IMG/VR virus record: IMGVR_UViG_3300020595_000010
Coordinates: 62,001 to 126,000 of that record
Strand: one strand, 5' to 3'
DNA length: 64,000 nt
DNA from: a virus
Below are positions 24,904 through 35,624 of this stretch, in pieces (position 1 is the stretch's first letter; the number at the start of each line of letters is the position of its first letter). The notes under the pieces are model-generated. The model worked only from the letters and a program-made list of their open reading frames with translations. It had not been told where the DNA came from and searched no databases. Position numbers and translations under genes: made by a program.

Positions 24904-25199
24904 ATGTCAAAAATTACAGATCCAAGGATGAAGCCCTATTACATAGGCAAAGATTCACACTGTTACACAGTATATGAAGTAGTAACTCCACAAGAAAAAT
25001 ATTTAGAAAAAGGTAGTGAAGGTAAAGATTATGAAAAACCTGTAGCCCACTATTCTAGCTTTGGTAATGCTTTGAAAAAAGTTATGAAAGAAAAACTTCA
25101 TAATGAAACAGAAGAGTATACAAGTATCAAGGATTATATTGAACGATGGGAACAGTTACAAAATGAAATTACAGAAATTTTAACACAAAAACAATTATA

Positions 25200-25200
<1 letters not shown>
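24904..25200 (+). CDS. Hypothetical protein, 98 aa
   Basis: A charged, tyrosine- and lysine-rich soluble protein; the sequence suggests mixed alpha/beta structure. Its stop overlaps the groES start, so it is the first gene of the chaperonin operon. No family recognised. Confidence 0.65.
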
Positions 25201-27135
<1,935 letters not shown>

Positions 27136-27138
27136 ACT

Positions 27139-27411
27139 ATGGAAAAGAAAGTTGTTGAACACAATGAGTTGATTGCTACTAGAGTACCTCCTGGAGACAG
27201 GTGGTCTCTAGTTGGTGATCCAACTAAAGAAGTTTTTAATACTTTAACAGATGCCTTAGAAGCATTTTTCCATCAAACAAATTTTAATGGAGCTTTTAGA
27301 TTAGATCCTATGAATAGTAAATTATATGCTATCCAATCATCAGAAATTGAGGTTAAAAAAGAAGCACCAAAAGTCTATGGAATGTATGGAGAATTTAGAC
27401 AGGGAGTTTAA
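27139..27411 (+). CDS. Hypothetical protein, 90 aa
   Basis: A small soluble protein that follows groEL after 3 bp, with a segment LTDALEAFFHQTNFNGAFRLDP suggesting an alpha/beta fold. It is the last gene of the chaperonin operon; a promoter begins right after it. Function unknown. Confidence 0.65.
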   Translation: MEKKVVEHNELIATRVPPGDRWSLVGDPTKEVFNTLTDALEAFFHQTNFNGAFRLDPMNSKLYAIQSSEIEVKKEAPKVYGMYGEFRQGV

Positions 27412-27412
27412 A

Positions 27413-27444
27413 TTTGGTTTTTTAAATAAAAGTTATTATATTCA
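27413..27444 (+). promoter_or_regulatory. Host-type promoter TTTG-N20-TATATTCA
   Basis: TTTG (27413-27416) and TATATTCA (27437-27444) are 20 bp apart. The clamp-loader ATG is at 27448, so the expected transcription start falls on or next to the start codon and the message would be leaderless. Confidence 0.8.
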
Positions 27445-27447
27445 CGT

Positions 27448-28356
27448 ATGAATAAGAATCATAGTTTATTAGTAGAAAAGTATCGCCCCATTAATTTAGA
27501 AAATTATGTTGGGAATGAACATATTAAAAAAAGTATTAAACAATATCTAGGACAAAATGATATTCAAAATCTAATTTTTTATGGGCCTGCAGGAACAGGA
27601 AAAACAACTCTTGCTAAACTTATTGTTAAAAACCTTGATTGTGAGCATCTTTATATTAATGCCTCAGATGAACGTGGTATTGAAACGATTAGAGATAAAG
27701 TGTCAGGGTTTGCGTCATCAGCTAGTTTTAAACCACTTAAAGTGGTCATTTTGGATGAAGCTGATTTTCTTACTATACAAGCGCAAGCTTCTCTCCGTAA
27801 TGTTATTGAAACGTTTTCGCGTACTACTAGGTTTATCTTAACTTGTAATTATGTAGAACGTATTATTGATCCGTTACAATCAAGGTGTCAAACCCTAAAA
27901 ATTGTACCACCTAGTAAAGTAGATGTTGTTAGACATTTACAAAAAATTACTGAAAAAGAAAATATTAAATATCAGACTGTAAATGATTTAGCAATAATAG
28001 TTAATCAATTCTACCCAGATTTACGTAAATGTCTTAATACAATTCAGTTATCAACTCAAGATAATGAATTAAAGATTGATAAATCTATATTAGTATCATC
28101 TAACTATATGTCTGAAGTAGTTAGTGAACTATCAGGTAAAAAATCATGGAAAGGTATTAGACAAATTATAGCAGATGCTAATGTTCAAGATTTTGAAGAA
28201 CTATATCGTTATCTTTATGATAATGCTGATAAATTTGCTCCTGGTAAAGAAGGAATGGTAGCTTATTATGTTAATGAATATTCATACCAATCTAACTTTA
28301 GAATTGATAAAGAAATTAATTGTATGGCCTTAATAAACCAACTGATTACTTTATAA
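27448..28356 (+). CDS. Clamp-loader ATPase subunit (T4 gp44-like)
   Basis: The 302-residue protein is an AAA+ RFC-type ATPase: LVEKYRPINLENYVG at the start, Walker A GPAGTGKT (46-53), Walker B VVILDEAD (DEAD at 102-105) and the arginine finger in LQSRCQ. With the gp62-like protein at 29.4 kb it would load the sliding clamp. The ATG lies only 3 bp behind a strong promoter element, which suggests leaderless translation. Confidence 0.9.
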   Translation: MNKNHSLLVEKYRPINLENYVGNEHIKKSIKQYLGQNDIQNLIFYGPAGTGKTTLAKLIVKNLDCEHLYINASDERGIETIRDKVSGFASSASFKPLKVVILDEADFLTIQAQASLRNVIETFSRTTRFILTCNYVERIIDPLQSRCQTLKIVPPSKVDVVRHLQKITEKENIKYQTVNDLAIIVNQFYPDLRKCLNTIQLSTQDNELKIDKSILVSSNYMSEVVSELSGKKSWKGIRQIIADANVQDFEELYRYLYDNADKFAPGKEGMVAYYVNEYSYQSNFRIDKEINCMALINQLITL

Positions 28357-28985
28357 TGTACCCCAACAAAGAATACCATAACGAAAAACTTACATACACA
28401 AAACAAGGAGATTTACTAGATAGTAAAGGTTTACCTGTTATGATGGAGTGGGAAAGAGATATTATGGAACATGATGCTAGTATTATTTGTAAAAATGGTG
28501 GTGATATTCTTAATGTAGGTTTTGGATTAGGTATAATTGATAATTATATTCAATCTTATAACCCAAATTCACATTGGATTATAGAATCTCATCCTGACGT
28601 TTATAATAAAATAGTAAAAGATGGATGGTTAGATAAACCTAATGTAAATGTTATTTTTAAAACATGGCAGGAAGTATTAGAAGATTTACCAAAATTTGAT
28701 GGTATTTATTTTGATACTTGGAATGAAGACCAATTCTTATTTGATGCGTATGCTAATAGAATTTTAAAAGAGGGAGGTATTTATTCATTTTTTAATAACC
28801 CAAGAACATCAGATAAAAAGTTAAACCCTTTAACCCAACAAATATTAAATGAAAACTTTGACATAATAACAAACCCTGTAGAAATTAAAGGACCTATAAA
28901 AAATGCTGAATCATATTTTGATAAGGACATTAAAACTTATTGGAGTCCTGAGTGTAGATTAAAAAAGAATGAAAAGATTTATTGA
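28356..28985 (+). CDS. SAM methyltransferase of the RMT2/guanidinoacetate methyltransferase type
   Basis: From the ATG at 28356, overlapping the previous stop (TAATG), the 209-residue protein has MEWERDIMEHDASII, then the SAM motif DILNVGFGLGIIDNYIQ, HWIIESHPDVY and FDGIYFDTW, the order seen in arginine methyltransferase 2 and GAMT-like enzymes. It would methylate a guanidino or amino group on an unknown substrate. An upstream TTG start at 28320 is possible but less attractive. Confidence 0.7.
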   Translation: MYPNKEYHNEKLTYTKQGDLLDSKGLPVMMEWERDIMEHDASIICKNGGDILNVGFGLGIIDNYIQSYNPNSHWIIESHPDVYNKIVKDGWLDKPNVNVIFKTWQEVLEDLPKFDGIYFDTWNEDQFLFDAYANRILKEGGIYSFFNNPRTSDKKLNPLTQQILNENFDIITNPVEIKGPIKNAESYFDKDIKTYWSPECRLKKNEKIY

Positions 28986-29169
28986 ATTTGCTCTTATTTG
29001 GTATAGTCAACAGATGGCTATTCCATTTTGGATGATTGGACACGTTCATTTATCTTTGAATACATATCAAGACTTACATGAAATAATCGCTAGTGTAGGT
29101 TTAAATATTTTAGTAGCGATTGGATTTATAATAGATTTTAAACAAAATAGTAATAATAAAAAAAAGTAA
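28969..29169 (+). CDS. Small membrane protein, 66 aa
   Basis: The start overlaps the methyltransferase end by 17 bp. It has two hydrophobic stretches (about 6-24 and 40-55) and a lysine-rich tail. Function unknown. Confidence 0.6.
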   Translation: MKRFIEFALIWYSQQMAIPFWMIGHVHLSLNTYQDLHEIIASVGLNILVAIGFIIDFKQNSNNKKK

Positions 29170-29170
29170 A

Positions 29171-29416
29171 ATGGCAGAACAACAACAACAAATGAATGTA
29201 GATGTTAAAAACACTACAATTATCCAAACCCCAGAAGGTGGGGTAGTTTTTCAACAAGGAGTATTACTTCGTAAAGTATCCAAATTTGTAGTAGGTGCTG
29301 ATGAAGATGCATTAATGCCAATTCCAGTATTTTTTGATCCTTCAACCGGTAAAATACTTGAATCAACAGTACCAGCTGAACTTAGAGAAGAGTATAAAGA
29401 TTATACACTTGCCTAA
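29171..29416 (+). CDS. Hypothetical protein, 81 aa
   Basis: A soluble protein with a glutamine-rich start (AEQQQQ) and beta-type segments (TTIIQTPEGGVVFQQGVLLRKV). It lies between clamp-loader genes and overlaps the gp62-like start by one base. No family recognised. Confidence 0.65.
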   Translation: MAEQQQQMNVDVKNTTIIQTPEGGVVFQQGVLLRKVSKFVVGADEDALMPIPVFFDPSTGKILESTVPAELREEYKDYTLA

Positions 29417-29829
29417 TGAAGCTTTGGGATTGGTTAGATGAAATAACCGTTAAGAAAACACCAGCATCTCAATTCTCATCTGAGGATTGGGATAGCTGGA
29501 ATTCTTACATGGTTCATAGATTTATGTCTATGGGGAAGAATAATATAGAAATATCTAACATGGCACAAAGATTCTTACCTACAGATAAAATAGGAATTTA
29601 TAATTTTTATTGTAATATGATTCCTAGAAAAAAAGTATGGAATAAGTATATTAAATCTGGAGTTAAGGGTAAAAATAAAGAATTAGTTGAAGTAATAGCT
29701 AATTATTTTGAAGTTGGATCCCACGAAGCAGATGATTATATTGATGTTATAGGTAAGGATGAAGTTAAAAATATCCTTAAATCTATAGGAATAGAAAAAA
29801 AGGAAATAACTAAATTATTTAAAACATGA
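29416..29829 (+). CDS. Clamp-loader small subunit (T4 gp62-like)
   Basis: The 137-residue all-helical protein resembles gp62 of marine T4-like phages as I remember it: LWDWLDEITVKKTP at the start, NSYMVHRFMSMGKNN, IYNFYCNMIPRKKVWNKYIK and a C-terminal helical repeat. No ATPase motif is present, as expected for gp62. Location shortly after gp44 supports the call, which a profile search could confirm. Confidence 0.65.
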   Translation: MKLWDWLDEITVKKTPASQFSSEDWDSWNSYMVHRFMSMGKNNIEISNMAQRFLPTDKIGIYNFYCNMIPRKKVWNKYIKSGVKGKNKELVEVIANYFEVGSHEADDYIDVIGKDEVKNILKSIGIEKKEITKLFKT

Positions 29830-30047
29830 CAACAGAACTATTTAATATGCTTAAAACATCAGCTGAAGCTGATAGAGCTAAAGCATTATTATCACTAGAT
29901 TTATTAGGAAACAAAGCAACAGGTATTGGAGACCATTCAACAGAAGATTTTTATAAAAATGCTGAAGAAGCACTTATAAAATTAGTAGATGCTGATGATC
30001 GACTTAATACTTTAAAAATTTACTTTAACAACAAAACAGTAATATAA
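29826..30047 (+). CDS. Hypothetical protein, 73 aa
   Basis: A small helical, acidic protein (ALLSLDLLGNKATGIG, then an EEALIKLVDADDRL helix). It overlaps the gp62-like gene by 4 bp and the next gene by one base. Function unknown. Confidence 0.6.
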   Translation: MTTELFNMLKTSAEADRAKALLSLDLLGNKATGIGDHSTEDFYKNAEEALIKLVDADDRLNTLKIYFNNKTVI

Positions 30048-30454
30048 TGGGAAGTACAGTAGAAAAATATTATGACCAAAAGTCTGCAGAAAAATCTACA
30101 ATTACTACGGAAACAACAAATACTATAGAGATATTTCAAAGTGAGTATCCTGAACTATCTGATGAGTTTATTAGAATTCAAGCAGAAATGTATGAAATGT
30201 TTGCTCGTAAACATATGGATTATGGTTTAAACAATATTGCCTTAGGTGGTGACATATTAAATAATAATGATGATAAAAAGTTTTCATTAACAGGTTTAGC
30301 TATTAGACTTACAGATAAAATATCACGTTTGAAAAATCTTTTAGTTAATGGAAGAAATTTTGTAAAAGGTGAAGGAATGGAAGATACATTCATTGATATA
30401 GCAAATTACGGTATAATTGGTCTATTAGTAGGCCGCGATAAGTGGAAAAAATAA
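30047..30454 (+). CDS. Nmad1/DUF1599-like protein
   Basis: The 135-residue protein contains FARKHMDYGLNNIALGG, GLAIRLTDKISRLKNLL and DTFIDIANYGIIGLL, the conserved pattern of DUF1599, a family linked to nucleotide modification in phages. It may bind or process modified nucleotides. In this genome it could relate to the deazaguanine cassette, though no partner gene is adjacent. Confidence 0.7.
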   Translation: MGSTVEKYYDQKSAEKSTITTETTNTIEIFQSEYPELSDEFIRIQAEMYEMFARKHMDYGLNNIALGGDILNNNDDKKFSLTGLAIRLTDKISRLKNLLVNGRNFVKGEGMEDTFIDIANYGIIGLLVGRDKWKK

Positions 30455-30455
30455 C

Positions 30456-31172
30456 ATGGCTAGAAATACAAGATTAGTTAGTATAAAAGGGTGTCCTATG
30501 GTAATATTTGAAGCACCTGAATGCATTTCAGATGAAATTGTTAAGTACAACAATTTTTGGGAATATGAAGTATTTGATAAATGGAAACAACACTTTCCAA
30601 AAGAAGGATTAATGTTAGATATAGGAGCTAATATTGGAGGACATTGTATACAATTTCACCACCATTTCCCTAATTTAAAAATATGGGGTTTTGAACCGTA
30701 TCCTCCTAATTATGAATTATTAAGAGTAAATGTTGAAAATCTTCAAAATGTTCATAGTTTTTCTTTAGGAGTTGGAAGTGGAAATTCTATGGTTCACTTT
30801 GGAAATGAATATTCTAAAAATTGTGGATCTGTAATGGTAGTAAATCCGGATGAAAATTGCTTTACTAAACCTTACTCTAATTTTGTTATAGCTTTAGATA
30901 CCATTAAATTCCCAGAGCCTGTCAAATTTATTAAAATTGATATTGAAGGTCATGAATATTCAGCTTTTGAAGGTGCTAAAGAATTATTATTAAGAGATAA
31001 ACCTTTAGTATGGTTAGAAGATCATGGTCAACCTTTAGGTGAAGGAGATTCAATTAAATATCTAGAAGGATTAGGATATAAAATGTTAGATAGTTATTTA
31101 GAAAGAGACGATAAATCGTCAACATCCTCAGACTTTTTAATGTACCATCCAGACAATGTTTGGTATAAATAA
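30456..31172 (+). CDS. FkbM-family methyltransferase
   Basis: The 238-residue protein has the FkbM plan: SAM motif MLDIGANIGGHCIQF near residue 53, then IWGFEPYPPNYELL, and VKFIKIDIEGHEYSAFEGAKELL in the second half. Such enzymes usually O-methylate sugars or small molecules. It opens the 11-kb glycan block and may methylate a glycan product of the neighbours. Confidence 0.85.
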   Translation: MARNTRLVSIKGCPMVIFEAPECISDEIVKYNNFWEYEVFDKWKQHFPKEGLMLDIGANIGGHCIQFHHHFPNLKIWGFEPYPPNYELLRVNVENLQNVHSFSLGVGSGNSMVHFGNEYSKNCGSVMVVNPDENCFTKPYSNFVIALDTIKFPEPVKFIKIDIEGHEYSAFEGAKELLLRDKPLVWLEDHGQPLGEGDSIKYLEGLGYKMLDSYLERDDKSSTSSDFLMYHPDNVWYK

Positions 31173-31204
31173 TTAGGATACTCAATAATATTTTCGTATA
31201 TTTA
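31173..31204 (+). promoter_or_regulatory. Host-type promoter TTAG-N20-TATATTTA
   Basis: TATATTTA (31197-31204) is preceded by TTTTCG and, 20 bp upstream, TTAGGATA (31173-), close to the TTTGGATA seen at 42773. It drives the nuclease gene. Confidence 0.65.
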
Positions 31205-31224
31205 CGTCAATAAAATACATAGTT

Positions 31225-32181
31225 TTGGCTAAAAAAAAATTACCTGTAATAGTTAGAGATATAAGAGAAAATCCCCCAACACCCGTTAATTTTGGTGTTG
31301 AAAAAAATATCTCATATTCTCAATTATCAATGTTTACTCAATGTCCTAAAAAATGGTCTCTACAATATAGAGATGGTCATAAAATAAGTGAACAAAGTAT
31401 TCATATGACTTTTGGTACAGCCCTACATGAGGTTTTACAACATTATTTAGATGTAATGTATGCCAAAAGTGGTGCAGAAGCAGATAGGATTGATATTAAT
31501 GAATTATTTGAAGATACCTTAAGAGAATGTTATGCTAAAGACTATAAAAAAAACAAAAATCAACATTTTAGCACACCTGAGGAGTTAAGAGAATTCTATG
31601 AAGATGGGAAAGCTATATTAGATAATTTTAAAAAGAAAAAAGGTGGTTATTTTTCTAAAAAAGGGTGGTATTTAGTAGGTTGTGAAATACCAATAGTTAT
31701 GGCGCCTAATTTACGTCTTAACCGCGTTAAATACATGGGTTATTTAGATATCGTAATGTATCATGAACCAACGAATACATTTAAAATAATCGACATAAAA
31801 ACGAGTACAAAAGGTTGGAATAAGTACACTAAAAAGGATGAATCCAAACAATTCCAATTAATACTTTATAAGTACTTTTTTAGTAAACAATATAATATTC
31901 CAATTGAAAATATAGAAATTGAATTTTTTATTGTTAGAAGGAAAGTTTATTTAGATGGTGAATATCCTCAAAAACGTATACAAACATTTGTACCTGCTTC
32001 TGGTAGAAATAAAGTAAACAAAGCTACTAAAAATTTAGATGATTTTATAAATAGAGCATTTAATTTGGATGGCTCATATAAAGATACTACATTTATGGCA
32101 AAACCAAGCAAATGGAATTGTACATTTTGTCCTTATAAAGAAAATAAAGAACTATGTAGCGCAGTTGGTAAATCTTTATAA
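31225..32181 (+). CDS. PD-(D/E)XK (RecB/Cas4-type) nuclease
   Basis: The 318-residue protein has SYSQLSMFTQCPKKW at the start, TFGTALHEVLQHYLD, and the core FKIIDIKTS (D and K of PD-(D/E)XK) in the middle. Near the C terminus CTFCPYKENKELC, together with the N-terminal cysteine, gives the four cysteines of a Cas4/AddB-type iron-sulfur cluster. It begins with TTG in the context CATAGTTTTG, which matches the usual GTTATG start context with TTG in place of ATG. It is likely a DNA exonuclease in recombination or host DNA breakdown. Confidence 0.85.
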   Translation: MAKKKLPVIVRDIRENPPTPVNFGVEKNISYSQLSMFTQCPKKWSLQYRDGHKISEQSIHMTFGTALHEVLQHYLDVMYAKSGAEADRIDINELFEDTLRECYAKDYKKNKNQHFSTPEELREFYEDGKAILDNFKKKKGGYFSKKGWYLVGCEIPIVMAPNLRLNRVKYMGYLDIVMYHEPTNTFKIIDIKTSTKGWNKYTKKDESKQFQLILYKYFFSKQYNIPIENIEIEFFIVRRKVYLDGEYPQKRIQTFVPASGRNKVNKATKNLDDFINRAFNLDGSYKDTTFMAKPSKWNCTFCPYKENKELCSAVGKSL

Positions 32182-32188
32182 TCTGCAT

Positions 32189-32199
32189 ATATGTATAGA
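32189..32199 (+). promoter_or_regulatory. ATATGTATAGA motif, possible promoter
   Basis: A variant of the ATATGTATAAT motif lies 24 bp before the RHH-like gene. Evidence is recurrence only. Confidence 0.2.
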
Positions 32200-32223
32200 C
32201 AAATATATTAAAAAATAATAATT

Positions 32224-32418
32224 ATGTCACAAACAAAAGAAATGACACTTACGAGTGTAAAAGTAAAAAGCAATTTATTCGAAAATTTTAAAATAGAATG
32301 TGTAAAACGGAAATTTAGTTTCCAAAAACTTGCTGATCGAGCTATATTCTTATATCTTACAGATGAAGATTTTAGGAAAAAAATTAATAATCAAACTAAC
32401 TTAGAAATTAAAGACTAA
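32224..32418 (+). CDS. Small protein, possible ribbon-helix-helix DNA-binding protein
   Basis: The 64-residue protein reads MTLTSVKVKSNLFENFKIEC followed by a helix-turn-helix-like KFSFQKLADRAIFLYL, which fits an Arc/MetJ-type strand-helix-helix fold. It is preceded by its own upstream motif and sits at the head of the glycosyltransferase genes, so a regulatory role is possible. Confidence 0.5.
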   Translation: MSQTKEMTLTSVKVKSNLFENFKIECVKRKFSFQKLADRAIFLYLTDEDFRKKINNQTNLEIKD

Positions 32419-32425
32419 AACAAAA

Positions 32426-33856
32426 ATGAAAGAAGGTTATATTAAACAAGATAATAGAAAGAAAATTCTATTGTTAACTGATGATATTAGAGTACATTCA
32501 GGTGTTGCGCAGATTGGTAGAGAAATTATTTCAAAAACTTCTCATCGTTATAATTGGTGTCAATTAGCAGGATCAGTCCAACATCCAGAAAAGGGAAAAG
32601 TACAAGATATATCAGCAGATATTAACAAACAAGAAGGGATTGAAGATACTTATTGTAAGTTATATCCCGTAGATGGTTATGGAACTAGTGATATTTTAAG
32701 GGAAGTTATTAAAATAGAAAAACCAGATGCAATTCTTTTAATTACAGATCCAAGATATTTTAATTGGGTTTTTCAAATGGAAGATGAAATTAGAACTAAA
32801 ATTCCAATTGCTTATCTTAACATTTGGGATGATATGCCTGCCCCCCAATATAATGAGGAATTTTATGAATCTTGTGATGCTTTATTTGGTATTTCAAAAC
32901 AAACTACAGCAATTAATAAAATTGTTTTAGGAGATAAAGCTAAAGATAAAATTATTGAATACATCCCTCATGGTTTAGATAATAAAAAATTCTTCCCAAT
33001 GGTAGAAAAAGATGAGGAGTTTACAAAGTTTAAAAATCTACTAACTAAGGGTGTAGAAAAAGACTTTATTTTACTTTTTAATTCAAGAAACATTAGAAGA
33101 AAATCTATCCCAGACGCTATTGCAGCTTGGAAATTATTTGTAGATACATTAACTAAAAAAGAAAAAGAAAAAGTACAATTTATTTTACATACAGACCCTG
33201 TAAGTGATGCTGGAACAGATCTACCAGCAGTAATAGATTATATAATGGGTGAAGATGATGAAACTGTAGTAATTTCAAACCAAAAACTCCCACATACTCA
33301 TATGAATTATCTTTATAATATGGCTGATGGGGTTATATTATTATCTTCAGCTGAGGGTTGGGGATTAGCATTAACTGAATCTTTACTTACAGGAACACCT
33401 ATTATTGCTAATGTAACTGGAGGTATGCAAGACCAAATGAGATTTGTTGATGAAAATGGAAATTGGTATACTAATTCAAAAGAAATACCATCAAATCAAT
33501 TTGGTACATATAAAGAGCATGGAATATGGGCACTACCAGTTTTTCCAAAAGCAGTAGGTATGGTAGGTTCACCTATGACACCTTATATTTGGGATAGTAG
33601 ATGTGATTTTAGAGATGCTAAAGATAGAATTATTGAATTATACAAAATGCCTAAAGAACAAAGATTTACGCAAGGTAATGCTGGTAGAGAATGGGCTTTA
33701 AGTGATGAAGCTGGGTTTACAGCTGAACATATGGGTAATAGATTTATTGATGGAATGGAAAAATTATTTTCAACTTGGATGCCTAGAGAAAATTTCACAT
33801 TTTGGAAAGATACAGATTACAAATCAAGAAAACTTAATCATAAATTAGAATATTAA
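32426..33856 (+). CDS. Glycosyltransferase, GT-B fold (GT4-like)
   Basis: The 476-residue protein begins KKILLLTDDIRVHSGVAQIG and carries the GT4 acceptor/donor motif SSAEGWGLALTESLLTG near residue 310, with an FNSRNIRRKSI stretch before it. It would transfer a nucleotide-linked sugar. The next gene, another GT4-type enzyme, starts at the base after its stop codon, so both probably act on one glycan. Confidence 0.85.
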   Translation: MKEGYIKQDNRKKILLLTDDIRVHSGVAQIGREIISKTSHRYNWCQLAGSVQHPEKGKVQDISADINKQEGIEDTYCKLYPVDGYGTSDILREVIKIEKPDAILLITDPRYFNWVFQMEDEIRTKIPIAYLNIWDDMPAPQYNEEFYESCDALFGISKQTTAINKIVLGDKAKDKIIEYIPHGLDNKKFFPMVEKDEEFTKFKNLLTKGVEKDFILLFNSRNIRRKSIPDAIAAWKLFVDTLTKKEKEKVQFILHTDPVSDAGTDLPAVIDYIMGEDDETVVISNQKLPHTHMNYLYNMADGVILLSSAEGWGLALTESLLTGTPIIANVTGGMQDQMRFVDENGNWYTNSKEIPSNQFGTYKEHGIWALPVFPKAVGMVGSPMTPYIWDSRCDFRDAKDRIIELYKMPKEQRFTQGNAGREWALSDEAGFTAEHMGNRFIDGMEKLFSTWMPRENFTFWKDTDYKSRKLNHKLEY

Positions 33857-35161
33857 ATGAAGAATACATTTGTTATAAGCGCTCCAGTTGATACTTACTC
33901 AGGTTACGGAGCCCGAAGTAGAGATTTTGTGAAAGCATTAATTGAGTCAGATAAATATGATATTAAAATTATCCCTCAAAGATGGGGAGATACTAGAAAA
34001 GGATTTTTAGATGATTTTCCAGAATGGAACTTTATGAGAGAATATCTCACCCCTCAACTAACGTCAAAACCCGATATTTGGTGTCAAGTAACAGTACCCA
34101 ATGAATTCCAAGCTGTAGGCATATATAACATTGGTCTAACGGCAGGTATCGAAACTACAGCATGTGCCCCTCAATGGATTGAAGGGTGTAATAGAATGGA
34201 TATGATACTTACATCCTCAAACCATTCTAAACAAGTATTCGAAAATACTTCATTTGAGATACAAGATAAAAATACAGGTAAAAAAGGTGAATTAAAATGT
34301 ACTACCCCAGTAAACGTATTGTTTGAGGGAGCTAATTTAGAAATTTATAAACCGGTTAAAGAATTCACAAATAAAAAGTTATATGATCATATTAAGGATA
34401 TTCCTGAGAAATTTGCTTATTTATTTGTTGGTCATTGGTTACAAGGAAGTTTAGGGCATGATAGAAAAAATGTAGGTTTATTAATTAAAGCTTTTTATGA
34501 AGTATATAAAAATAAAAAAAATTCACCGGCATTAATTTTAAAAACCTCAATAGGGAAGGGATCACATATGGATAGGAGAGAAATACTTAAAAGAATGAAA
34601 AGTATTAGAGATACTCTCCCAAAAACAGACAGATTACCTTCAATTTATTTAATTCATGGGGATCTATCAGATGCTGAAATTAATGAATTATACCACAACC
34701 CAAAAGTAAAAGCTATGATTAGTGCTACTAAAGGTGAGGGATTTGGAAGACCATTATTAGAGTTTGCTTTAACAGGTAAACCCACAATAGCAACAGCTTG
34801 GTCAGGCCATATTGATTTTTTAAATCCTAAATTAGCACCTTTAATGGGGGGTAAATTAAATAACTTAGATCAATCATCAATACAGAAAGATGTACTTATT
34901 GAAGGTTCACAATGGTTTGATGTAGACCATCAACATTTGGGTCACTTCTTAACAGATGTTAAGAAAAATTATAAAACTTGGAATCAAAAATCAAAAACAT
35001 TAGCTGGTAGATTAAAGAAAAACTTTAGTTATGAAGCTATGAAATCTTTATTAATTGAGATTTTAGATGATAATGTTAGTGTTCCAACACAAATTCAATT
35101 AAACCTCCCAGAAGTTAAAAAATCTGGATTACCTAAATTAGAATTACCAATACTAAAATAA
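33857..35161 (+). CDS. Glycosyltransferase, GT-B fold (GT4-like)
   Basis: The 434-residue protein has SGYGARSRDF near the start, YLFVGHWLQGSLGHDRKN in the middle and the GT4 motif TKGEGFGRPLLEFALTG at about 293-310. It starts at the base after the previous stop. Substrate unknown. Confidence 0.85.
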   Translation: MKNTFVISAPVDTYSGYGARSRDFVKALIESDKYDIKIIPQRWGDTRKGFLDDFPEWNFMREYLTPQLTSKPDIWCQVTVPNEFQAVGIYNIGLTAGIETTACAPQWIEGCNRMDMILTSSNHSKQVFENTSFEIQDKNTGKKGELKCTTPVNVLFEGANLEIYKPVKEFTNKKLYDHIKDIPEKFAYLFVGHWLQGSLGHDRKNVGLLIKAFYEVYKNKKNSPALILKTSIGKGSHMDRREILKRMKSIRDTLPKTDRLPSIYLIHGDLSDAEINELYHNPKVKAMISATKGEGFGRPLLEFALTGKPTIATAWSGHIDFLNPKLAPLMGGKLNNLDQSSIQKDVLIEGSQWFDVDHQHLGHFLTDVKKNYKTWNQKSKTLAGRLKKNFSYEAMKSLLIEILDDNVSVPTQIQLNLPEVKKSGLPKLELPILK

Positions 35162-35162
35162 A

Positions 35163-35624
35163 ATGGACGATTTAAAAACGTGTGATAGATGTGGCTCAGA
35201 TGCTTGCTATGTACAAGAAGTAAATGAAAAAATAAAAAATTACCAATGCTATGGTTGTGGTTTTATTACTAATAGCTTATTAGTAAAAGATACTGAATTT
35301 TTTGAAGAACAAATGGAATTACTCCCAAATCTTTATAAAGAATTAATGGGTGAGGATGATGATGGTAAAATTTGGATGCCTTCAACAGTTAATATGCCTA
35401 CAAAAGGAATGATATTTGCTAATGGTAAAAGTATTGAAAATTGGAAGTGGGCTGCTGTATTAGCTATACCCGTAAAGGACGAAGAAAAAGAAAAATATCC
35501 AATACCAAATAAGGAAGGGGAATTTTATGAGTGGAGAATGGATATGAATAATGTAAAGGAATTCCCAGAAACAGATTATATAGAAGCTTTAGATTATATT
35601 GGAATTTTTAACCCTGAGAATTAA
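35163..35624 (+). CDS. Zinc-ribbon protein, 153 aa
   Basis: The N terminus has a two-CxxC zinc-ribbon pattern (CDRCGSDACYV ... YQCYGCGF within the first 37 residues). The remainder is acidic and aromatic without a recognisable domain. It overlaps the next gene by one base. Despite the glycan neighbourhood it may be a nucleic-acid-binding protein. Confidence 0.65.
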   Translation: MDDLKTCDRCGSDACYVQEVNEKIKNYQCYGCGFITNSLLVKDTEFFEEQMELLPNLYKELMGEDDDGKIWMPSTVNMPTKGMIFANGKSIENWKWAAVLAIPVKDEEKEKYPIPNKEGEFYEWRMDMNNVKEFPETDYIEALDYIGIFNPEN

